From positions 119,505 to 183,504 of the forward strand of contig NZ_JOAP01000041.1 of assembly GCF_000720475.1 (NCBI RefSeq): 64,000 nt of DNA, written 5' to 3'. How positions within the stretch are numbered: position 1 is the first letter of the stretch; every line of letters starts with the position of its first letter. The position numbers and the translations under genes are program-made. Below are positions 1 to 8,379 of the stretch, piece after piece. A model generated the notes under the pieces. It worked only from the letters and a program-made list of their open reading frames with translations. It ran no database searches and was not told the DNA's origin. Source of the stretch: Streptomyces aureocirculatus. Its GTDB lineage: Bacteria > Actinomycetota > Actinomycetes > Streptomycetales > Streptomycetaceae.

Positions 1-154
1 GAAGGTACCGACACCCCTATGAACGCCGAGGGGGGTATCGAAGGTTCCATATGCCGGAGACTGTCTTTACTTTCTTTACTCGGGGCCCCGTATGTGGTGC
101 ATCACTGTTGAAAAGCGGGTGACGGAGGTGTGCACACGCGGGACCATGGTGCAC

Positions 155-589
155 ATGTCAGGTCACCGCCCTTACGTCATCCGTGGCTCCGTCTCGCTGC
201 CCGAGGCCGAGTTGATGTGGCGTTTCTCGCGCTCCTCCGGGCCTGGTGGGCAGCACGTCAACACCAGTGACTCACAGGTCGAGCTGCGCTTCGATCTCGC
301 GGGTACGGAGGCGTTGCCCGAGGTGTGGAAGGAGCGGGCGCTGGAGCGGCTGGCGTCCCGGCTCGTGGACGGTGTCGTCAGCGTACGGGCGAGCGAGCAC
401 CGCTCGCAGTGGCGGAACAGGGAGATGGCCGCCACGCGTCTCGCCTCCCTGCTGGCGGAGGCCACCGCGCCGCCGCCCAAGCCGCGCAGGGCCACCCGTA
501 TCCCGCGCGGGATCAACGAGCGGCGGCTGCGGGAGAAGAAGCGGCGTGGGGAGACCAAGCAGGGGCGGTCGGGGAAGGGCTGGGGTTAG
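155..589 (+). CDS. arfB: Peptidyl-tRNA hydrolase ArfB (ribosome rescue)
   Basis: This 144-residue protein is a codon-independent peptidyl-tRNA hydrolase of the ArfB/YaeJ family, which releases nascent chains from ribosomes stalled without a stop codon. The catalytic GGQ lies at residues 31-33 inside SSGPGGQHVNTSDSQVELRF, the hallmark of class-I release-factor-like domains. The C-terminal third is the basic tail that enters the empty mRNA channel (runs such as REKKRR). Length matches the family. The ATG at 155 gives the family-like start MSGHRPYVIRGSVSLPE; ATG at 146 and GTG at 128 are in frame and cannot be excluded, because the only GGAGGTG-like sequence lies well upstream. Confidence 0.9.
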   Translation: MSGHRPYVIRGSVSLPEAELMWRFSRSSGPGGQHVNTSDSQVELRFDLAGTEALPEVWKERALERLASRLVDGVVSVRASEHRSQWRNREMAATRLASLLAEATAPPPKPRRATRIPRGINERRLREKKRRGETKQGRSGKGWG

Positions 590-631
590 CGGCAGGGGCC
601 CCGCAGGGCGGTGCGTTGTGGGCGGAGGCGG

Positions 632-1207
632 TCAGCCCAGTTGGCGGTAGCGGCCCTTGAAGTACAGCAGTGGCCCGCCGTCGGCGCTCGGGAGATGGGC
701 CGTCAGTACGCGGCCGATGACCAGGGTGTGGTCGCCTGCGGACACTGTCTGTTCCGTGCGGCATTCGAGGGTGGCGAGTGCGCCGCCCACCAGGGGGGAA
801 CCGGCGGTCTCGCCGCGTACGTAGGGGATGTCTTCGAAGAGGAGACGGTCGCTGATGCGGCCCTTCATCGCGAAGCGGCCCGCGATGTGGCGCTGGCTCT
901 CGGACAGGACCGACACGGCCCACAGAGGTTGTTCCGCCAGCAGGTCGTCCATGCGGGAGCCCTCGCGCAGGCTGACCATGACCAGGGGCGGGTCCAGGGA
1001 TACGGACAGGAAGGCGGTCGCCGTCATGCCGACGTCCTCGCCGCCGGGGGCCGTGGGGTCGTCCGGGTCCAGCGGGGGCTCATGGGCCGTCACCAGGACC
1101 ACGCCCGCCGCCAGGCGGGACATGGCGGCGCGGAACTCGTCGTTGCTCACCCCCACAGGATGAGGGGTGGGGAGGGTCTGGGTCTTCATGGTCAGGTTGG
1201 CAGCCAC
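632..1207 (-). CDS. Flavin reductase family protein
   Basis: A 191-residue protein with the flavin reductase-like FMN-binding split-barrel fold. Recognisable stretches are AAGVVLVTA, MTATAFLSVSLDPPLVMVS and GRFAMKGRISDRLLF. Such proteins either supply reduced FMN to a partner monooxygenase or act alone as FMN-binding oxidoreductases; no partner lies next to it. The GTG start at 1207 is chosen because TAGCGT sits 6 nt upstream, as in leaderless Streptomyces transcripts. ATG at 1189 is the alternative. It is transcribed away from cdgB and ends 42 bp after arfB, tail to tail. Confidence 0.85.
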   Translation of the reverse strand: MAANLTMKTQTLPTPHPVGVSNDEFRAAMSRLAAGVVLVTAHEPPLDPDDPTAPGGEDVGMTATAFLSVSLDPPLVMVSLREGSRMDDLLAEQPLWAVSVLSESQRHIAGRFAMKGRISDRLLFEDIPYVRGETAGSPLVGGALATLECRTEQTVSAGDHTLVIGRVLTAHLPSADGGPLLYFKGRYRQLG

Positions 1208-1213
1208 GCTTCG

Positions 1214-1219
1214 ACGCTA
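1214..1219 (-). promoter_or_regulatory. Leaderless-type -10 element of the flavin reductase gene
   Basis: On the minus strand TAGCGT is followed by 6 nt and then the GTG start codon. A TANNNT box 6-7 nt before the start is the arrangement expected for a transcript that begins at the start codon. Confidence 0.45.
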
Positions 1220-1353
1220 ACTGCGGAGGCGAGTGTTCCGCATCGGCCTCCAGGCCGAGGGCGGACCTAGGACCGAGGTCGCGCCCGGCGGCGGGACCGG
1301 GGCTCACGATGGACCCGAGTGGGCCGCAGCCCGCAGCCGCAGCCCGCACCATA

Positions 1354-1412
1354 AACTGCCGCCCGCACCGCAAACTGCCGCCCGCACCGCAAACGGCCGC
1401 CCTCACCGTAAA
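1354..1412. repeat. Degenerate ~18-bp repeats leading into the heptanucleotide array
   Basis: About three imperfect copies of a unit built on CCGCACCGCAAACTGCCGCC lie directly upstream of the heptamer array. The last copies carry substitutions (AAACGGCCGCCCTCACCGT). Each ends in CTGCCG, so the heptamer array could have grown from this unit. Confidence 0.75.
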
Positions 1413-1510
1413 CTGCCGCCTGCCGCCTGCCGCCTGCCGCCTGCCGCCTGCCGCCTGCCGCCTGCCGCCTGCCGCCTGCCGCCTGCCGCCTGCCGCCTGC
1501 CGCCTGCCGC
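1413..1510. repeat. Perfect (CTGCCGC)14 heptanucleotide tandem array
   Basis: Fourteen perfect head-to-tail copies of the 7-mer CTGCCGC fill 98 bp between the flavin reductase start and the cdgB control region. Seven is not a multiple of three, so a change in copy number would shift any reading frame crossing it, but no supported gene does. Perfect identity suggests recent or ongoing slippage. Confidence 0.95.
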
Positions 1511-1547
1511 TTTGGCTCAACTCAGGGGCTCAAATCGGATCTCCCAC

Positions 1548-1565
1548 CTGTGACTTGAGTCACAG
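1548..1565. promoter_or_regulatory. Perfect CRP-type palindrome upstream of cdgB
   Basis: CTGTGACTTGAGTCACAG is an 8-2-8 perfect inverted repeat. Its core TGTGA-N6-TCACA equals the textbook CRP/FNR-family consensus and fits the GTG-N6-GNCAC motif reported for Streptomyces Crp. It lies about 410 bp before the cdgB start and 13 bp before the BldD-type box. Binding is inferred. Confidence 0.65.
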
Positions 1566-1578
1566 GGCCCATATTTTG

Positions 1579-1593
1579 TTGACCCTGTGTACC
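1579..1593. promoter_or_regulatory. Probable BldD box upstream of cdgB
   Basis: TTGACCCTGTGTACC matches the BldD operator nTnACnC(A/T)GnGTnAn at eight of nine specified positions. cdgB is a known BldD target in S. coelicolor, and BldD is itself controlled by c-di-GMP, so a site here is expected. The exact promoter is not resolved. Confidence 0.6.
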
Positions 1594-1972
1594 GAGTGGG
1601 CAGCTCGCTGTGATTCAGTGACCGTGGCAATCGGACAGGTACAGAGACGGCGCGGACGCCGAGGGTGCGACGGCACGACGGGGTGCGGAAGAGGCGCGGC
1701 GGCGGCGAGGAGTATCGACCGGCACCACTGCGGTACGGGCGATGGGGCCTGACCGGCACCGGCAGCAGTATCCGGCAGTACGGGTGGCGGTACCTGCCCG
1801 TAGGGGAAGTAGTGCGTACCAGTTCAGGCAGTACGGGCAAGCGCGGAGACACAGAGGCTCAGAAGAAGCACGATCAGTCGGAAGAGTCGGAAGAGTCAGA
1901 GATACGGACACTGAGGACACTGAGGACGCTGCGGATCCTGGAGTTGCTGTCGAGGTCTCGGGGAGAGCGAGC

Positions 1973-3637
1973 ATGGAGACCGAGTCGGAGCCGTACGTCC
2001 GTCTTGCGACCCTGCGGCAACTGCATCAGGTGGTTGCGGACCTCAACACGGCCCGCAGCCTCGCGGACACGCTGCAGACCGTCGCCGACGGCGTGGTGAA
2101 CGGGCTTGGCTATGAGCTGGCGTGCGTCAACCTCGTGCGCCCTGACGGCGATCTCGTCGTCGCCGCCTTCGCGGGCAATCCGGCAGCCGAGGCCCTCATC
2201 ACCGGCCGTGTGGGCTCCCGCGAGTCCTGGGAGCGCCGCCTGACCATGGGCGAGGCCTGGGGCGCGCTGCGCTTCATCCCGTACACGGAGGGCTGGATCC
2301 TCGACGAGGACGACGTGCCGCAGTGGTACACCGAGGGGCCCGAGCCGCGGTTCGAGGACGAGTGGCACCCTTCGGACCGGCTGTTCGCGCCGATGTACGC
2401 GACCGGGTCGTCCGGGGGCGAACTGATCGGTGTGATCTCCGTGGACCGGCCGCGCAACGGGCGGCGTCCCGGGGCGTGGGGGCGTGAGGCGCTGCAGATG
2501 TACGCGTTCCAGGCGGCCATCGCCATCAGCAACGCGCGGTTGCGGGCCAACATGCAGCGGGCCCTGGTCCGCCTCGAGCGCGAGCAGCAGGCGCTGCGTG
2601 CCAGCGAGGAGAGCTTCCGGCAGGCCTTCGAGTACGCGCCCAGTGGCATGGCCATCGCCGAGATGGGTGGCGATCAGCACGGGCGGATCCTGCGGACGAA
2701 CGACGCGTTGTGCCGGTTGCTGGGCCGTCCCGCGTCGGCGATGCGCCGTTACTCCTTCTCCGAACTCGTGCACCCCGAGGACATCGGTACGTTGCTGCGT
2801 ACGTCGGCGGAGGGCGGGCGGGCCGAGTTGCGGTTCGGGCGGCGGGACGGGACGTATGTCTGGGTGTCGCTGCGGAACTCGGTGGTGGCCGACGCCGCGG
2901 ACGGGCCGCGGTTTCTGCTCACGCACGTCGAGGACATCGAGGAGCGCAAGCGGCGTGAGCTGCAGCTCGCGCACCGTGCCTCGCACGACTCGCTCACCGG
3001 CCTTCCGAACTCCGCGGAGTTGCGTGCCCGGCTCAGCGCCCGTCTCTGTCGCAGGCCGCATGCGGGTCAGCCGTCCACGGTGGACTCGCTGGATGCGGCG
3101 TACGACAACAGTGGGCTGTATGCGCCGGGGTACGCCGGGGGCCACGGGCAGGGCGTGGGCGCGGACCCGCAGGGCGACGGTTACGACCACCATGTTCACA
3201 CCATCGCCCCGCCGGAGGAGGCCGTTCCGGACGACGGGACCAAGGGCCTCGCCGTCCTCTTCTGTGACCTCGACGGCTTCAAGTCGATCAATGACCGCTT
3301 CGGGCACCACACCGGTGACGCCGTTCTCATCGAGGTCGCTCGGCGGCTGACCAACGGTGTTCGGGACGGGGACACGGTGGCGCGGCTCGGTGGTGACGAG
3401 TTCGTGGTACTCGCCGACGGCCTTGGCAGGGCCGATGCGCAGGACCTCGCGGTGCGGCTGCGGAACGCGATCATCCCGCCGATCCGGGTGGACGGGCGGG
3501 CCGTGCGCGTCGGGGCCAGCTTCGGTATCGGATGGGCACATTGCGGGATGTCTGCGGATGAAGTGTTGCATTCGGCGGATCAGCGGATGTACATCGAGAA
3601 ACGTTCGCGGGCCAAGCAGCATCGGCGGGCCGGGTGA
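1973..3637 (+). CDS. cdgB: Diguanylate cyclase CdgB (GAF-PAS-GGDEF)
   Basis: A cytoplasmic 554-residue protein that makes c-di-GMP, the second messenger controlling Streptomyces development. A GAF domain (about residues 20-190) is followed by a PAS domain (about 205-325, with HVEDIEERKRRELQLAH as the PAC/linker) and a GGDEF domain (about 330-550). The active-site signature RLGGDEF is near residue 472. An RxxD inhibitory site (RDGD) lies five residues before GGDEF, so product inhibition is likely. A roughly 60-residue Gly/Asp-rich insert separates two halves of the GGDEF domain. The ATG at 1973 follows GGGGAGAG and gives MESESEP-like N-terminus MET-ESEPYV; the frame stays open upstream to 1742 but that part is not conserved-looking. 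No EAL domain is present. The upstream region has CRP-type and BldD-type sites. Confidence 0.93.
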   Translation: METESEPYVRLATLRQLHQVVADLNTARSLADTLQTVADGVVNGLGYELACVNLVRPDGDLVVAAFAGNPAAEALITGRVGSRESWERRLTMGEAWGALRFIPYTEGWILDEDDVPQWYTEGPEPRFEDEWHPSDRLFAPMYATGSSGGELIGVISVDRPRNGRRPGAWGREALQMYAFQAAIAISNARLRANMQRALVRLEREQQALRASEESFRQAFEYAPSGMAIAEMGGDQHGRILRTNDALCRLLGRPASAMRRYSFSELVHPEDIGTLLRTSAEGGRAELRFGRRDGTYVWVSLRNSVVADAADGPRFLLTHVEDIEERKRRELQLAHRASHDSLTGLPNSAELRARLSARLCRRPHAGQPSTVDSLDAAYDNSGLYAPGYAGGHGQGVGADPQGDGYDHHVHTIAPPEEAVPDDGTKGLAVLFCDLDGFKSINDRFGHHTGDAVLIEVARRLTNGVRDGDTVARLGGDEFVVLADGLGRADAQDLAVRLRNAIIPPIRVDGRAVRVGASFGIGWAHCGMSADEVLHSADQRMYIEKRSRAKQHRRAG

Positions 3638-3894
3638 GGGCGGAGGACCGCGGGCGGCCGAGCGGGATCCGGGGACGGGCGAGTGGGTTCCGGGGACGGG
3701 CGCGAGCGAACTCCCGTACGCGGTAACGGAACCGGCGGCGGGCGCCGCGCGTGAGTCGGGATGGGGGCGGGCGGCCGCCGGACCCCGCGCCCGCGCACCC
3801 GTTGGATGTCCTGGATGAAGTCAACGTCACCGTGGGCGGTCACCCGGAGCGGGTAGGCTCGCCCGCATCCGCGATGCGAGGGAGTGACCTGCGA

Positions 3895-4911
3895 ATGACG
3901 CCCGGCAATAACGGCGAGCACACGCCGCGCGCGCCAGAGGGCGATGACGACCCGTTCGGCTATCTGTACGCGGATGGCCAGGCAGCCGGCGCGACACCGC
4001 CCTCCGGGGGCGGCGGGTACGGCTACCCCGGGCCGAGGTCGTACAACCACGTACGCGCGGTCGGCGAGCGGCAGTACGGCCAGCAGGCCCAGGGCCACGC
4101 CCAGGCCCCCGCGTACGGTTATCCGCCCGCCCAGACGCAGCAGCAGGCGTACGGGCAGCCCAACGCCCACTACGCCGCCCCGGAGGCGCAGCCGGGGGGC
4201 ACCGCGCCGACGCGGCAGGCCGGTGGGCCCGGGGCGCCCGGGATGCCGGGCCACGCGGGCAACGGCGGCGGTCGCGGGCGGGGGCCCAACACCAAGGGTC
4301 TGCTGATCGGTGCCATCGCCGTGGTCGCCGTGGTGGCCCTCGGGATAGGTGCCGCGATGGTGTTCGGCGGCGGTGACGGGGACGACGGCGGGAACGAGGC
4401 GGGGCCGTCCCAGAACCAGTCCGTGTCCGAGGAGCCGAGCCCGACCGCGTCCAAGGACGACGGCAAGAAGCCCGAAGCCGACCTGCCCAAGGCCGACGCC
4501 AAGGCCCTGAAGCTGGAGGGCGGCACCACCACCGCGTCCGACATCAAGGGCGCCCAGTCCGCGGGCGGGGTGTACGTGTCCGGGTTGGAGAAGCCCGGGG
4601 CGCAGGTGACCTGGACGGTCGACGGGATTCCCAAGAGCGGTGCCTACACCGTCTTCGTGGGGTACTCCGTGCCGGGCAAGGCGGCCGAGACGACGCTCGG
4701 CATCAACGGCACGCCGTCCGGTCGCAAGCTCAACATGGACAACTTCACCGGTGCCGGGGAGGGGGCGTGGGACAAGGGCTGGACGAAGACCTTCGCCTTC
4801 GTCCAGTTGAACAAGGGCACCAATACGATCTCCGTCTCCTGCCAGCAGGGCGACAAGTGCGACGCGGTCCTCGACCGGGTGTGGCTGAAGGCGGGGCACG
4901 TCAAGGAGTAA
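3895..4911 (+). CDS. Membrane-anchored carbohydrate-binding (CBM35-like) protein
   Basis: A 338-residue protein with three parts. A Gly/Pro/Gln/Tyr-rich low-complexity N-terminus (about 1-130) precedes one transmembrane helix (GLLIGAIAVVAVVALGIGAA, near residues 136-158). A charged, disordered linker leads to a C-terminal beta-sandwich from about residue 205. Strand-like stretches such as GGVYVSGLEKPGAQVTWTVD and the ending DAVLDRVWLK are typical of CBM6/CBM35-like modules. With the N-terminus inside, the module would face the cell wall and could bind a polysaccharide there. No catalytic domain is visible. The ATG at 3895 follows GGGAGTGACC; ATG at 3874 is the alternative. Confidence 0.75.
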   Translation: MTPGNNGEHTPRAPEGDDDPFGYLYADGQAAGATPPSGGGGYGYPGPRSYNHVRAVGERQYGQQAQGHAQAPAYGYPPAQTQQQAYGQPNAHYAAPEAQPGGTAPTRQAGGPGAPGMPGHAGNGGGRGRGPNTKGLLIGAIAVVAVVALGIGAAMVFGGGDGDDGGNEAGPSQNQSVSEEPSPTASKDDGKKPEADLPKADAKALKLEGGTTTASDIKGAQSAGGVYVSGLEKPGAQVTWTVDGIPKSGAYTVFVGYSVPGKAAETTLGINGTPSGRKLNMDNFTGAGEGAWDKGWTKTFAFVQLNKGTNTISVSCQQGDKCDAVLDRVWLKAGHVKE

Positions 4912-4928
4912 CAGGCCTGGTGAGCGCG

Positions 4929-5777
4929 TCAGTTCGTCAGGCGCAGGAAGCTCTCCACGACCCCGGCCATCGCCTCGCGGGCCGGGGTCAGGTATGTGCG
5001 GGGGTCGACGCCGGTGGGGTGGGCGGTGAGGTGGTCGCGTACCGCGCCGGTGAAGGCGGTGTTGAGGGCCGTGCCCACGTTGATCTTGGTCATGCCGGCG
5101 GTGATGGCGTGGCGGATCTCGGTGTCGGGGACGCCGCTTGAGCCGTGCAGGACCAGGGGGACCGGGACGGCCGTGCGCAGGGCCCCGATGAGGTCGTGGT
5201 CGAGGGCGGCGGTGCGTTCGGTCATGGCGTGGGAGGAGCCGACGGCGACGGCCAGGGCGTCGACGCCGGTGTCGGTGACGTAGGCGGCGGCCTCCGTCGG
5301 GTCGGTGCGGGCGCCGGGGGCGTGGGCGTCCAGCGGGGCCTCGCCCGCCTTGCCGCCGACCTCGCCGAGTTCCGCCTCCAGCCAGATGCCGCGCTCGTGC
5401 GCCCAACGCACCGCGTCGGCGGTCTCCTTGACGTTCTCGGCGTACGCGAGTTTCGAGGCGTCGAACATCACCGAGCTGAAGCCCTCGGCGTGTGCGGCGC
5501 GCAGCAGGGCGGTGTCGGTGACGTGGTCCAGGTGGAGGGAGAGCGGGGCCGAGGAGGCGCGGGCCACCGCGGCGGCCGCCGTAGCGATCGCGGTGAGGCG
5601 GCCGCCGTGGAACTTCACGGCGTTCTCGGATATCTGGAGGACGGCGGCGGTGCCCGCCCGTTCGGCGCCGAGGGCGATGGCCTCCGCGTGTTCGAGGGTG
5701 ATGACGTTGAAGGCCGCGATGCCGCGGCTCCGGGTGACGGCGTGGGCGACGAGTTCGCCGGTGGTGGCGAGTGGCAT
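4929..5777 (-). CDS. Class II ketose-bisphosphate aldolase (fructose/tagatose-bisphosphate type)
   Basis: A 282-residue zinc-dependent class II aldolase. The zinc/active-site signatures are HLDHV, ELGEVGG and the late LHGSSGVPD and MTKINVGTALN segments. The short length and the sequence around AAFNVITLEHAEAI resemble GatY/KbaY tagatose-1,6-bisphosphate aldolases at least as much as glycolytic FbaA. It lies downstream of a PfkB kinase and an amino-sugar block, which supports cleavage of a sugar bisphosphate to glycerone phosphate and glyceraldehyde-3-phosphate. The frame is open far upstream through low-complexity DNA; the ATG at 5777 is the homologous start. Confidence 0.85.
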   Translation of the reverse strand: MPLATTGELVAHAVTRSRGIAAFNVITLEHAEAIALGAERAGTAAVLQISENAVKFHGGRLTAIATAAAAVARASSAPLSLHLDHVTDTALLRAAHAEGFSSVMFDASKLAYAENVKETADAVRWAHERGIWLEAELGEVGGKAGEAPLDAHAPGARTDPTEAAAYVTDTGVDALAVAVGSSHAMTERTAALDHDLIGALRTAVPVPLVLHGSSGVPDTEIRHAITAGMTKINVGTALNTAFTGAVRDHLTAHPTGVDPRTYLTPAREAMAGVVESFLRLTN

Positions 5778-5811
5778 GCTGACCCCATTCCCGGGCCTGC
5801 GGCGGCCCGTT

Positions 5812-6100
5812 GAGCTGCGTCGAGCTTGTCGGGTTGAGTCGAGCCGTCTCGGGCTGAGCCGAGGATGCCGGGCCGAGTCGAGCCGTCTCGGGCTGAGCCG
5901 AGGATGCCGGGCCGAGTCGAGCCGTCTCGGGCTGAGTCGAGCCGTCTCGGGCTGTGTCGGGCTGAGCCGAGCCATGCCGGGCCGAGCCGAGCCATGCCGG
6001 GCCGAGCCGAGCCGCGCCGCGCCGGGCCGAGCCGGGCCGAGCCGGGCCGGGCCGTGCCGGGCCGAGCCGTGCCGGGCCGTCTCGGGTTGCGGCGGGCGGC
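5812..6100. repeat. Degenerate GAGCC/GGGCC repeat tract between aldolase and PfkB kinase
   Basis: About 290 bp of repeats built from GAGCCGAG, GGGCC and CGTCTCGGGCTGAG modules separate the kinase stop from the aldolase start. A roughly 38-bp higher-order unit, GGATGCCGGGCCGAGTCGAG plus CCGTCTCGGGCTGAGCCGA, is repeated at least twice near 5863-5935. Towards 6100 the tract decays to 5-10-bp GAGCC/GGGCC units. Stop codons are absent in several frames, producing long spurious ORFs. No gene is seen here. Confidence 0.9.
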
Positions 6101-6136
6101 GTCCAGGCGTGCCCGAGCCGCCACCACCCGCTCCGC

Positions 6137-7075
6137 TCACTGCGCAGGTGGCTCGTCGCCCGTCACGGTGACCTTCGGCAGGACGTCCTCGTACACCGCC
6201 GCGTCGAACTCGCCAGCCACGGGGGCCGCGACCGTAGCCGCCGACAGGGCGACCGCGTTCGCCAGGCGGTCCGGCCAGGGCAGTTGGCGGACCAGGCCGG
6301 AGAGCAGGCCCGCGACGGCGGAGTCGCCGGCGCCGGTGGGGTTGCCGCGGATCAGGCCGGGCGGCCGGGCGCGCCAGGTGCCCTCCGGGGTGAGGGCGAG
6401 GAGGCCCTCGGCGCCGAGGGAGGCGACGACGGCGTGGGCACCGCGGCGGCGGGCGTCGCGGGTGGCCTGGGAGGGTTCGTGGGCGCCGGTGAGTTCGGCG
6501 AGTTCGTCGGCGTTGGGCTTGACGATGTCGGGGCGGGCGGCGACGCCGCGGCGCAGGGGTTCGCCGCTGGTGTCGAGGAGTACGGGTACGGCGGCGGCGC
6601 GGGCGGCGCGTACCAGGACGGCGTAGGCGCCCACCGGCACGCCGGGCGGCAGGCTGCCGCACAGGGCCACGGCCCGCACGTCGTCGCCCCGCAGCAACTC
6701 CTCGTACGCGGCGAGGAATCCGGACCACTCGGCGGGAGTGACGGTCGGGCCCGGTTCGTTGAGCTGGGTGGTGTCGCCGGTGCGGGCGTCCACGACGGCG
6801 AGGGTGCGGCGGGTCGCGCCCGCGACCGGGTACAGGCCGTCGGTGACGCCGGGGACGCTGGTCAGGTGGTCGCGCAGGGCGTGGCCGGTGTCGCCGCCCA
6901 CGAAGCCGGTGACCGTCACGTCGTGGCCGAGGGCGGCGAGTACGCGGGCGACGTTCAGGCCCTTGCCGCCCGCGCGTTCGGTCACTTCGGTGACGCGGTG
7001 CGAGGCGTGCGGGGTGAGGACGGGAACCTTGTACGTGAGGTCGAGAGCGGCGTTCGGCGTGACCGTGACGATCAC
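6137..7075 (-). CDS. PfkB-family 1-phosphofructokinase / tagatose-6-phosphate kinase
   Basis: A 312-residue ribokinase-like (PfkB) sugar-phosphate kinase. It opens with VIVTVTPNAALDLTYKV, carries the N-terminal ERAGGKGLNVARVLAALG signature and has the C-terminal anion hole and catalytic Asp in NPTGAGDSAVAGLL. This subfamily (FruK/LacC) phosphorylates fructose-1-P or tagatose-6-P to a bisphosphate. The GTG start at 7075 follows GGGGGTGAA; upstream in-frame codons are unlike the family. The neighbouring class II aldolase would cleave the product. No PTS fructose permease is adjacent, which weakens a pure fructose role. Confidence 0.88.
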   Translation of the reverse strand: MIVTVTPNAALDLTYKVPVLTPHASHRVTEVTERAGGKGLNVARVLAALGHDVTVTGFVGGDTGHALRDHLTSVPGVTDGLYPVAGATRRTLAVVDARTGDTTQLNEPGPTVTPAEWSGFLAAYEELLRGDDVRAVALCGSLPPGVPVGAYAVLVRAARAAAVPVLLDTSGEPLRRGVAARPDIVKPNADELAELTGAHEPSQATRDARRRGAHAVVASLGAEGLLALTPEGTWRARPPGLIRGNPTGAGDSAVAGLLSGLVRQLPWPDRLANAVALSAATVAAPVAGEFDAAVYEDVLPKVTVTGDEPPAQ

Positions 7076-7144
7076 TGCTTCACCCCCGGGACGACGGAAC
7101 ACGGAGCTGTGCGCTGCGTGCGGCTCTCGGGTTCTGATCATGCC

Positions 7145-7183
7145 AAAAAGACGGCGGTTGGCCCAGACCTCGGACCAACCGCC
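7145..7183 (-). terminator. Intrinsic terminator downstream of nagA
   Basis: On the minus strand GGCGGTTGG and CCAACCGCC (7175-7183 and 7153-7161) form a perfect 9-bp stem. It is followed directly by GTCTTTTTGG, an unusually good U-tract for this genome. It should end the ROK-nagA transcript before the PfkB promoter. Confidence 0.75.
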
Positions 7184-7230
7184 TCACCCGAACGGTGCGT
7201 ACGCGGGCCGGAGCCGCGTGGGGCGCCGGG

Positions 7231-8379
7231 TCAGGGCGCGGTGGGGTCGAGGACCCACTCGCCCTTGCGCATCACGCCCTTGAGCGCGAACTCGGCGTCC
7301 AGGACCACGATGTCCGCGTCCTTGCCGGGCTCCAGGGAGCCGATGCGGTCGTACATGCCGAGGAGCTTGGCCGGGTTCGCGGAGATGGCGGCCACGACGT
7401 CGCCGACGGGCAGCCCGTCGACGGTCACCGAGCGCTGGAACGCCCGGTCCATGGTCAGCGTGGAGCCCGCGATCGAACCGCCCTCGGTGAGCCGGGCGAC
7501 GCCGTCCTTCACCTCGACCTCCAGCGGGCCGAGGAGGTAGGTGCCGTCCCCGAAGCCGGCCGCGTCCATCGCGTCCGTGATCAGGGCGACGCGGCCCGCG
7601 CCCGCGTGGTGGAAGGCCAGCTCGAAGGAGGCCGGGTGCAGATGCGTGCCGTCGTTGATCAGCTCGATGGTGATCCGCTCGTCCTCCAGGAGGGCGGCGA
7701 TGGGGCCGGGGGCGCGGTGGCCGAGGCCGGGCATGGCGTTGTAGAGGTGGGTGGCGACGGTGGCGCCGGCGTCGATGGCTTCCTTCGTCTGCTCGTACGT
7801 GGCGTCCGTGTGGCCGATCGCCGCGATCACGCCCAGTTCGGCGAGGAGGCGTACGGAGTCGGTGCCGCCGGGGAGCTCGGTGGCGAGGGTGACCATGCGG
7901 GCCTGGCCGCGGGCGGCGTCGACGAGCTTGCGGACCTCCGCCGGGTCCGGGTGGCGCAGGAGTGCCTCGCTGTGCGCGCCCTTGCGGCAGGGGGAGATGA
8001 AGGGGCCCTCGAAGTGGATGCCGGCGATGTCGCCCTGCTCGGCGAGTTCGGAGAGCAGGCCCGCGCGCTGGGCGAGGGCGTCCATCTCGCCGGTGACGGT
8101 CGAGGCCACGACGGTGGTGGTGCCGTGCAGGCGGTGGGTCTGGACGCCGCGCAGGATGTCATCGGCCGTGCCGCTGGTGAAGGACGCGCCGCCGCCGCCG
8201 TGGTTGTGCGTGTCGACGAAGCCGGGGACCAGCCAGTGGCCGGTCAGGTCGACCGCCTCGGCGTCCGCGGGAGCGCTCCCTGCGATGCGGCCGCCGTCCG
8301 TGACGATGACGCGGCCGTTGGGGACGGTTCCGGTGGGCAGTACCACCTGGGCACCGGCGAGAACCTTGCTGGGGGCCAT
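7231..8379 (-). CDS. nagA: N-acetylglucosamine-6-phosphate deacetylase NagA
   Basis: A 382-residue amidohydrolase-fold enzyme that removes acetate from GlcNAc-6-P (or GalNAc-6-P) to give the amino-sugar phosphate. Visible signatures are GFVDTHNHGGGGASF (metal ligands), HFEGPFISP, AIGHTDA, HLYNAMPGLGHR, ALITDAMDA and the C-terminal GKDADIVVLDAEF. Length is normal. The ATG overlaps the stop of the ROK kinase gene by one base (TGATG), so the two are translationally coupled. The product feeds the amino-sugar pathway needed for chitin use and wall recycling. Confidence 0.93.
   Translation of the reverse strand: MAPSKVLAGAQVVLPTGTVPNGRVIVTDGGRIAGSAPADAEAVDLTGHWLVPGFVDTHNHGGGGASFTSGTADDILRGVQTHRLHGTTTVVASTVTGEMDALAQRAGLLSELAEQGDIAGIHFEGPFISPCRKGAHSEALLRHPDPAEVRKLVDAARGQARMVTLATELPGGTDSVRLLAELGVIAAIGHTDATYEQTKEAIDAGATVATHLYNAMPGLGHRAPGPIAALLEDERITIELINDGTHLHPASFELAFHHAGAGRVALITDAMDAAGFGDGTYLLGPLEVEVKDGVARLTEGGSIAGSTLTMDRAFQRSVTVDGLPVGDVVAAISANPAKLLGMYDRIGSLEPGKDADIVVLDAEFALKGVMRKGEWVLDPTAP

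Noticed and set aside
1..91. Inverted GGGG/CCCC segments at the window start resembling a metal-repressor site
   Set aside because: ACACCCCT and AGGGGGGTAT are widely spaced and asymmetric, and the flanking gene is outside the window.
1742..1972. N-terminal extension of CdgB
   Set aside because: The upstream part is unlike GAF-domain proteins and lacks a ribosome-binding site; ATG 1973 has GGGGAGAG.
5784..6728. Long open frames on both strands through the GAGCC/GGGCC tract
   Set aside because: The frames are open only because of low-complexity G+C repeats. The minus-strand frame merges the real aldolase with non-homologous upstream sequence.
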